Of a stretch of 19,897 nt of DNA, positions 16,701-19,897 are shown piece after piece. The DNA comes from Oscillospiraceae bacterium. GTDB taxonomy: Bacteria > Bacillota > Clostridia > Oscillospirales > Acutalibacteraceae. The DNA lies in contig CACXFE010000115.1 in assembly GCA_902766855.1 (NCBI GenBank), positions 1-19,897 on the forward strand. Reading direction: 5' to 3'. The position numbers and the translations under genes were made by a program. The notes under the pieces were generated by a model, which was not told the DNA's origin, searched no databases, and saw only the letters and a list, made by a program, of their open reading frames with translations. Each line of letters begins with the position of its first letter. Position 1 is the first letter of the stretch.

Positions 16701-18835
16701 CCGAAGGGAAAGTTTTGCAAGACAGCACCGTCACCCTCAAAACCCTCTCGGCGCTTCGCTTCTTTATAACCGATACGGCGGCGGGCACGGTCTATGTCGA
16801 TCACGCCTATCTGCGGGCGGATGATTTGCCGACGCCCGGCGCGGAAAACGATGAATTGATCGAAGGTGCCGAAGATACCACGCCCGGCAGTGTGGATAAG
16901 GAAGGCAATATGTGGTTCAGCGATGCGGAAACGCAGAATGGCTGGGCAGCCACGGGCGCCGCGATCGTGAACGACAGCGAGAAGGTCACGCAAGGCAAAG
17001 CCTCGGTAGGAACCACGGGCGCCGGCGGCGTTCTGCGGCAGATCATGTATAAGCCCGGCACGGCGCTGGATATTTCTGCCTATGATTATTTGGAATTTGA
17101 TGTGTACTATTCCAATATGCAGTGGTTTGCCAATAAAGATGTCATGTTTGAACTGACCTCCGCCGGCACTTCGGATAACGAGTCAAACCGGTACATGAAG
17201 GGGTATTTGAATACCAACGCGCCCGAACTGTATGAAGCGGGGATGCGCGGGGAAACCGCCCCGGCATGGTACCATGTGAAACTGGATCTGCACAACCCGC
17301 AAACGATCGCGCGCGGCGGAATGGACCCTACCCGGTGCAATTACTTCCGCTTTTTCACGCTTGGCGCGCCGGAGGGTACGCCGGATTTTGAGATCCGCTT
17401 TGACAACATGAAATTCACCAAAAAAGCGGCAGCGCCCGGAAACGAGAATCAGCCGGGAGGAAACAAATACGGCGATCCTTCTTACGGGGTGGTGATCGAC
17501 GGAACTTCCATGTGGATGTCCACCGTGGAAACGGCGATCTGGTGGAAAGCCAGCGGCGCCGAAGCGATGCTGGATAATCAAAACAAAACGCAGGGTGAAA
17601 CCTCGATCATGGTCACCGCGAAAAACGGGGTATTGAAGCAGTTGGCGTTCCTGCCGGATCATGCGCTGGATATTTCCGATTATCAATATCTGGAATTTGA
17701 CGCTTATTTTACCAACCTCGATTGGCTGCGCGACTGCGGCGGCATGATGTTTGAACTGACCTCCGCCGGCACTTGCGATGTGGAATCAAGCCGGTATACC
17801 AAATCTTCGATTCTGGAAGCCTGCCCCGCGCTTGCCGCGGATTATGAGAGCGGCGCTTCGGGCGGAAAATGGTATCATTTCAAACTGAATCTTTCCACCC
17901 CGCATTCGAAAGTCAAAGGCGGGCTGAATTTGCAGAAATTCAATTATTTCCGCTTCTATACCGTGCAGCCCAAATCCACCACCGCCGATTATACCCTGTA
18001 TCTTGATAAGATGATGTTCACCAAAGGCGAAGCGCCCGCGGCCATTGTGAAAACGCCGGAGAAAATCGTGATCAACGCGGCGGACAGTGCCGCTTTGTGG
18101 ACTTCGCCCGGCCAGGAAGTTATGCTGGATACCAAGAACAAGGTGAGCGGCACCGGCTCGGTTTCGGTCACGGCAAAAGGCGGGATCCTGAAAGAACTTG
18201 CCTATCACCCGGCGGAGCCGATTGATCTGACCGGTTATCCGTACCTGCAATTCGATCTGTTCTTGTCGGACATCACTTGCCTGGGTGTTTCTACCGGATT
18301 TATGGTGGAGGTCACCTCCTCCGGCACCTGCGATAAAGAGTCCAACCGGTTCATGAAATCGGGCATTTTGGCGGCCTGCCCGGAACTGGCGCAAGATCTG
18401 GCGGCGGGAGTGAAAGGCAACAAGTGGTATCACTTCTGCTTCAACCTTGAAAAGCCGCAAAATCAGGCGCGCGGCGGGTTGAATATGAAGGCAATGAACT
18501 TTTTCCGTATTTATTTCATCGGCGCTCCTGCCGGTACGCCGGATTGCGTGGTCAATGTGGATAATCTCGAAGCGACCGCGGCGGGCAAAGGCGGTACGCA
18601 GGCGTCTTCCGGCGGGCAATCCATCGTGATTTCCTCGGGCGGATCCGCCGGGAAAAATGTGGGCAACAAGGTGAATATGGGGCTGGTTTCCAACCCCCTC
18701 ACCGAAATTCCGGAAGGGCTGATCCGCACCGCGGTGATGCTTGGCGCCGCGACGGTTGCCATGGCGATCGGACTGGTGATTTTCCTGATCATTCTGCTTG
18801 CCAAACGCAGGAAAAAGGACGAAGAGGAAACTTAA
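13697..18835 (+). CDS. Large membrane-anchored SGNH (sialate O-acetylesterase-type) esterase with repeated modules
   Basis: A 1712-residue exported protein with signal peptide at residues 1-30 (ends SPIAFAAG). Order of domains: divergent module copy (about 32-212), Asp/Pro/Gly linker (215-232), second divergent beta domain (about 233-365), SGNH esterase (about 368-855), another beta-sandwich CBM-like domain (about 858-1055), three close module copies (about 1072-1243, 1265-1445 and 1457-1630), a Ser/Gly-rich linker, a membrane segment near 1677-1702 and a basic/acidic tail (KRRKKDEEET). The esterase matches the SASA family (sialate O-acetylesterase, acetylxylan esterase CE6-like): nucleophile Ser465 in GQSNM, WYQGESN at 622-628, and Asp725/His728 in DPIHP. 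It should remove O-acetyl groups from a surface glycan outside the cell; whether sialic acid or a plant polysaccharide cannot be told. AAAGGAGAG precedes the ATG, which overlaps the previous gene by 8 bases. Confidence 0.9.
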   Translation: MNKRILSLVLAVATLCMSLSAVLSPIAFAAGEEFVINECDSLDGWTKTGGNGLTVSDNPARSQNSKAAIECNVNMGAFRTATYTAPAAMDLSGYEAVEWDAMFFASGDSTGKMWNEVKAAYGTDGNNTLLLKLTSGSDTNYAVWRLSKLQATQPYANRNWVHFKALLADPNTNNNFDPAACTKFYFASCDGAVVSTVSNGQIRLDNIKATGKASGGETPGDEPGDDDGEYPIPGKYEKTTQGTFSFTSTDFEYDLSKYGKADLFLTMDLTVTNTDGTEDLSDLTSEGQIELTSSGKSDVQELSWQVPRIPLKSGLNRVRISFADANFDNGFDLSKVNFFRFYSRKAGEAQFQITIENILITTKKEERIVGTYFSDGMMFLQNQPIPVRGNVKTAGVEVKAILYKNGEAMEELTAVSDEQGDWSVSFPARKGSYDVYKIELVVAGKTEVTINDIVIGELWLAAGQSNMEFALGQTVSGNDYSDLLNSNVRFYEEPAVPGGVDAALSASPLTDVEGAKWANGANAADIKYVSAIAYRAALQLQQELNVPVGFIDSAKGASVIESWLPRKAVEENAAVKATLENRGIYYTEEELGQISQNWKLLTTLYNTKIAPLAGIPISGVMWYQGESNVKYADADGYNTFYQNALTELIAAYSDLFGFEAGTMPFICAHLAPYNNASVREDYVTVQAAFSEMLHEVAKTAAARMIELPIYDLPLTYKDPPATNFDPIHPSNKKPVAERFAAAMLAGVYGIGNQDAASAPGVSGMKIAGNKITLTFNHVGDGLQILNGETTLHGFAVADASRVFTEAQAKIVSADTVEVWSDHVAAPVAATYAWASFNMLSNLGNAAGIPAVPYRSDRTESTYLLSSDWGYFDSDTLWQPLTTAEAGFTNAYTAESGTVLSFTAEGAKEGRAHMKVDYTASAAFAPVLEMGGMINQLPAYTGLTVYVKNPDARAKKLAVEITAGGETYRAAITEGTALATEYTVPAGSEYTAYTFHFKRLVNPEGKVLQDSTVTLKTLSALRFFITDTAAGTVYVDHAYLRADDLPTPGAENDELIEGAEDTTPGSVDKEGNMWFSDAETQNGWAATGAAIVNDSEKVTQGKASVGTTGAGGVLRQIMYKPGTALDISAYDYLEFDVYYSNMQWFANKDVMFELTSAGTSDNESNRYMKGYLNTNAPELYEAGMRGETAPAWYHVKLDLHNPQTIARGGMDPTRCNYFRFFTLGAPEGTPDFEIRFDNMKFTKKAAAPGNENQPGGNKYGDPSYGVVIDGTSMWMSTVETAIWWKASGAEAMLDNQNKTQGETSIMVTAKNGVLKQLAFLPDHALDISDYQYLEFDAYFTNLDWLRDCGGMMFELTSAGTCDVESSRYTKSSILEACPALAADYESGASGGKWYHFKLNLSTPHSKVKGGLNLQKFNYFRFYTVQPKSTTADYTLYLDKMMFTKGEAPAAIVKTPEKIVINAADSAALWTSPGQEVMLDTKNKVSGTGSVSVTAKGGILKELAYHPAEPIDLTGYPYLQFDLFLSDITCLGVSTGFMVEVTSSGTCDKESNRFMKSGILAACPELAQDLAAGVKGNKWYHFCFNLEKPQNQARGGLNMKAMNFFRIYFIGAPAGTPDCVVNVDNLEATAAGKGGTQASSGGQSIVISSGGSAGKNVGNKVNMGLVSNPLTEIPEGLIRTAVMLGAATVAMAIGLVIFLIILLAKRRKKDEEET
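16910..17425 (+). repeat. Shared surface module, copy 1 of the esterase C-terminal array
   Basis: Encodes about residues 1072-1243. It shows LDISAYDYLEFDVYY, FELTSAGTSDNESNRY, WYHVKLDLHNPQ, NYFRFFT and RFDNMKFT. It is the only copy that lacks both cysteines around the ELTS segment. It shares 28 identical consecutive bases with copy 2 in the ELTS region. Confidence 0.85.
17489..18031 (+). repeat. Shared surface module, copy 2 of the esterase C-terminal array
   Basis: Encodes about residues 1265-1445, with LDISDYQYLEFDAYF, RDCGGMMFELTSAGTCD, ESSRYTKSSI, WYHFKLNLSTP, NYFRFYT and YLDKMMFT. A Gly/Asn/Pro-rich linker separates it from copy 1. Confidence 0.85.
18065..18586 (+). repeat. Shared surface module, copy 3 of the esterase C-terminal array
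   Basis: Encodes about residues 1457-1630, with IDLTGYPYLQFDLFL, VEVTSSGTCDKESNRF, WYHFCFNLEKPQ, NFFRIYF and VNVDNLEATA. The first cysteine is moved to the position of the usual Trp. A Ser/Gly-rich linker leads from here to the membrane anchor. Confidence 0.85.
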
Positions 18836-18851
18836 CACGGTCATTTATAGA

Positions 18852-19060
18852 ATATTTTTGGACGGGGATGCCGTTCGCTCGAAAATCCACGATTTTCGGC
18901 CTGCACTCTATCCCCGCCAATACCACCCCTGTGCCCTTGAAAACCGCCCCAAAAGCGGTTTTCGCTCATAAGGAGTTTTTCCGGCGCACCTGTCGCCGGA
19001 AAAACGACTTTGCGCCGAAATCGGCGCAAAGTCGGTGCTTCTGTTCTTTTGACAGACGAA
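18852..19060 (+). repeat. Structured intergenic repeat, copy 2 (sense to the esterase gene)
   Basis: Nearly full-length match to the reverse complement of 21-227. It starts 16 bases after the esterase stop codon and ends at GACAGACGAA (19051-19060), right before a terminator. Four hairpins can be drawn: 18880-18898 (CGAAAATC with GATTTTCG), 18939-18963 (GAAAACCGC with GCGGTTTTC), 18976-19004 (TTTTTCCGGCG with CGCCGGAAAAA) and 19006-19033 (GACTTTGCGCCG with CGGCGCAAAGTC). All four stems are perfect in this copy. Confidence 0.8.
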
Positions 19061-19099
19061 CCCCCTCCCGTGATTTTAAAAATCGCGGGAGGGGGTTTT
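19061..19099 (+). terminator. Rho-independent terminator after the esterase operon and repeat
   Basis: CCCCCTCCCG (19061-19070) pairs with CGGGAGGGGG (19086-19095), and the inner GATTT/AAATC extends the stem. TTTT follows at 19096-19099. It closes the rightward operon about 225 bases after the last stop codon, so the repeat element would be part of the mRNA 3' end. From 19100 to 19200 I see nothing further. Confidence 0.85.
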
Positions 19100-19200
19100 G
19101 ATGTATCATCATACGCATCGGTTTTACAGGCGGTTTTGAGGCAGAAAAGAAAGCGGATGTTTCGGGTATGCTTGTTCTTGCGGGAGCGCAATCCCCCGGA

Positions 19201-19897
19201 TTATACGGTCGCCACCGTTCCGCTGATACAATCCGCCACATAGATGCCCATGGCGCCCGATTGTGAAAGTCCGCGGCAGATACCGCTTCCGTCCCCGATA
19301 ATATACACGCCGTCCACCAGTTCGAACTTCTCGTTCATAAACTCGGGGCGGATGGAATAATATTTGCTTTCGCATCCGTACAGCAAGGTATCATCGTTCG
19401 CGGTGCCGGGCGCTACACGGTCAAGCGCATAGATCGTTTCAATGATATTGGAAAGGATCCGGTGGGGCAGCACCAACGAAATATCCCCCGCGGTGGCGTG
19501 CAGCGTGGGCGTGACGGTGTTTTGCGACAGGCGGTGATCGTTCGTCCTTCTGCCGCGCACAAGATCCCCGAAGCGCTGCACCAGCACATTGCCTTTGCCG
19601 ATCATGTTCGCAAGGCGGGAAATGTTTTCCGCATACTCGGTGGGTTGATTGAACGGCTCGGTAAACCGAATGCTGGACAGGATCGCAAAGTTGCAGTTAT
19701 CGGTCTTTTTGTCGGGATCGGCGAACGAATGCCCGTTCGCGGTGATGATCCCGTGGTTGTTTTCCGCGGAAACCAGGCCGCCTTTATTGAAACAGAACAT
19801 CCGGCAGCGGTCCTCAAAGGTTTTGGTTTTATACAGGATCTTCGGCTCATAGATCTGATCGGAAAATTCTTTCCAGATCATATCTTTCATTTCCACC
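19201..19897 (-). CDS. FAD-dependent dehydrogenase, COG2509-type (C-terminal part)
   Basis: The frame is open to the window edge, and 232 codons including the stop are visible, so this is the C-terminal half of a protein usually of 450-540 residues. The segments RCRMFCFNKGGLVSAENN, ITANGHS and NFAILSSIRF match the central domain of uncharacterised COG2509 dehydrogenases. DGVYIIGDGSGICRGLSQSG is the C-terminal FAD-binding motif. The substrate of this family is unknown. The GTG near 19896 is not taken as the start, since it is an artefact of the window end. The gene converges on the esterase operon. No clear terminator for it is seen between 19100 and 19200. Confidence 0.8.
   Translation of the reverse strand, partial: VEMKDMIWKEFSDQIYEPKILYKTKTFEDRCRMFCFNKGGLVSAENNHGIITANGHSFADPDKKTDNCNFAILSSIRFTEPFNQPTEYAENISRLANMIGKGNVLVQRFGDLVRGRRTNDHRLSQNTVTPTLHATAGDISLVLPHRILSNIIETIYALDRVAPGTANDDTLLYGCESKYYSIRPEFMNEKFELVDGVYIIGDGSGICRGLSQSGAMGIYVADCISGTVATV

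Noticed and set aside
21..19060. The inverted repeat pair as ends of a composite transposon.
   Set aside because: The interval holds core genes (trmB, rsmG, noc) and no transposase, the copies differ by about 15 to 20 percent, and each fits as a 3' element of its own gene.
19100..19200. Terminator for the partial COG2509 gene on the minus strand.
   Set aside because: Only a weak GGGGGATTGCGCTCCC fold is visible and no T run follows it.
1..19897. CRISPR arrays, tRNA or rRNA genes, insertion sequences, LPXTG anchors.
   Set aside because: I looked for regular spaced repeats, cloverleaf ends, transposase motifs and sortase signals and found none.

Overview
The window reads as chromosomal DNA of a spore-forming, low-to-mid GC Gram-positive anaerobe of the Clostridia, probably a gut lineage such as the Oscillospirales. 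The evidence is a SpoIID gene, an rsmG-noc gene order known from endospore formers, strong AGGAGG-type ribosome binding sites, clean sigma-A promoters (TTGACA-N17-TACAAT), and large surface glycan-active proteins. The lineage is an inference from gene content, not from a marker gene.

Left part (1-5521) is housekeeping. A SpoIID-type lytic transglycosylase gene runs leftwards (230-1189). From its upstream region a sigma-A promoter drives a rightward three-gene operon with ATGA overlaps: an unknown polytopic membrane protein, trmB (tRNA m7G46 methyltransferase) and rsmG (16S rRNA m7G527 methyltransferase), closed by a terminator that overlaps the rsmG stop codon. A ParB/Noc-type protein with its own promoter follows, then an Rrf2-family regulator with three candidate Fe-S cysteines, overlapping a SLOG/DUF1273 (YpsA/YoqJ-like) nucleotide-binding protein, and a strong terminator.

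Right part (5549-18835) is a glycan-degradation locus arranged around an AT-rich divergent promoter region (6857-7050). Leftwards lies an FAD-dependent oxidoreductase of the FAD_oxidored (PF12831-like) type. Rightwards lies a four-gene operon of about 11.8 kb: a cytoplasmic GH38 alpha-mannosidase, a lipoprotein built from two tandem pectate-lyase-3-like beta-helix halves, a small membrane-anchored protein with one copy of an unrecognised beta-rich module, and a 1712-residue membrane-anchored sialate O-acetylesterase-type (SGNH) enzyme that carries three clear copies of the same module at its C-terminus and two divergent ones at its N-terminus. A palindrome sits just after the operon promoter and may be an operator. 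The set suggests deacetylation and binding of a glycan at the surface followed by mannoside cleavage inside the cell. No transporter or dedicated regulator is in view.

A notable feature outside the genes is a structured repeat of about 208 bp, present once just after spoIID (21-227, minus) and once just after the esterase gene (18852-19060, plus). Both copies lie in the sense orientation of the gene they follow, and one hairpin shows a compensatory base-pair change. The window ends in a leftward partial gene for the C-terminal half of a COG2509-type FAD-dependent dehydrogenase.
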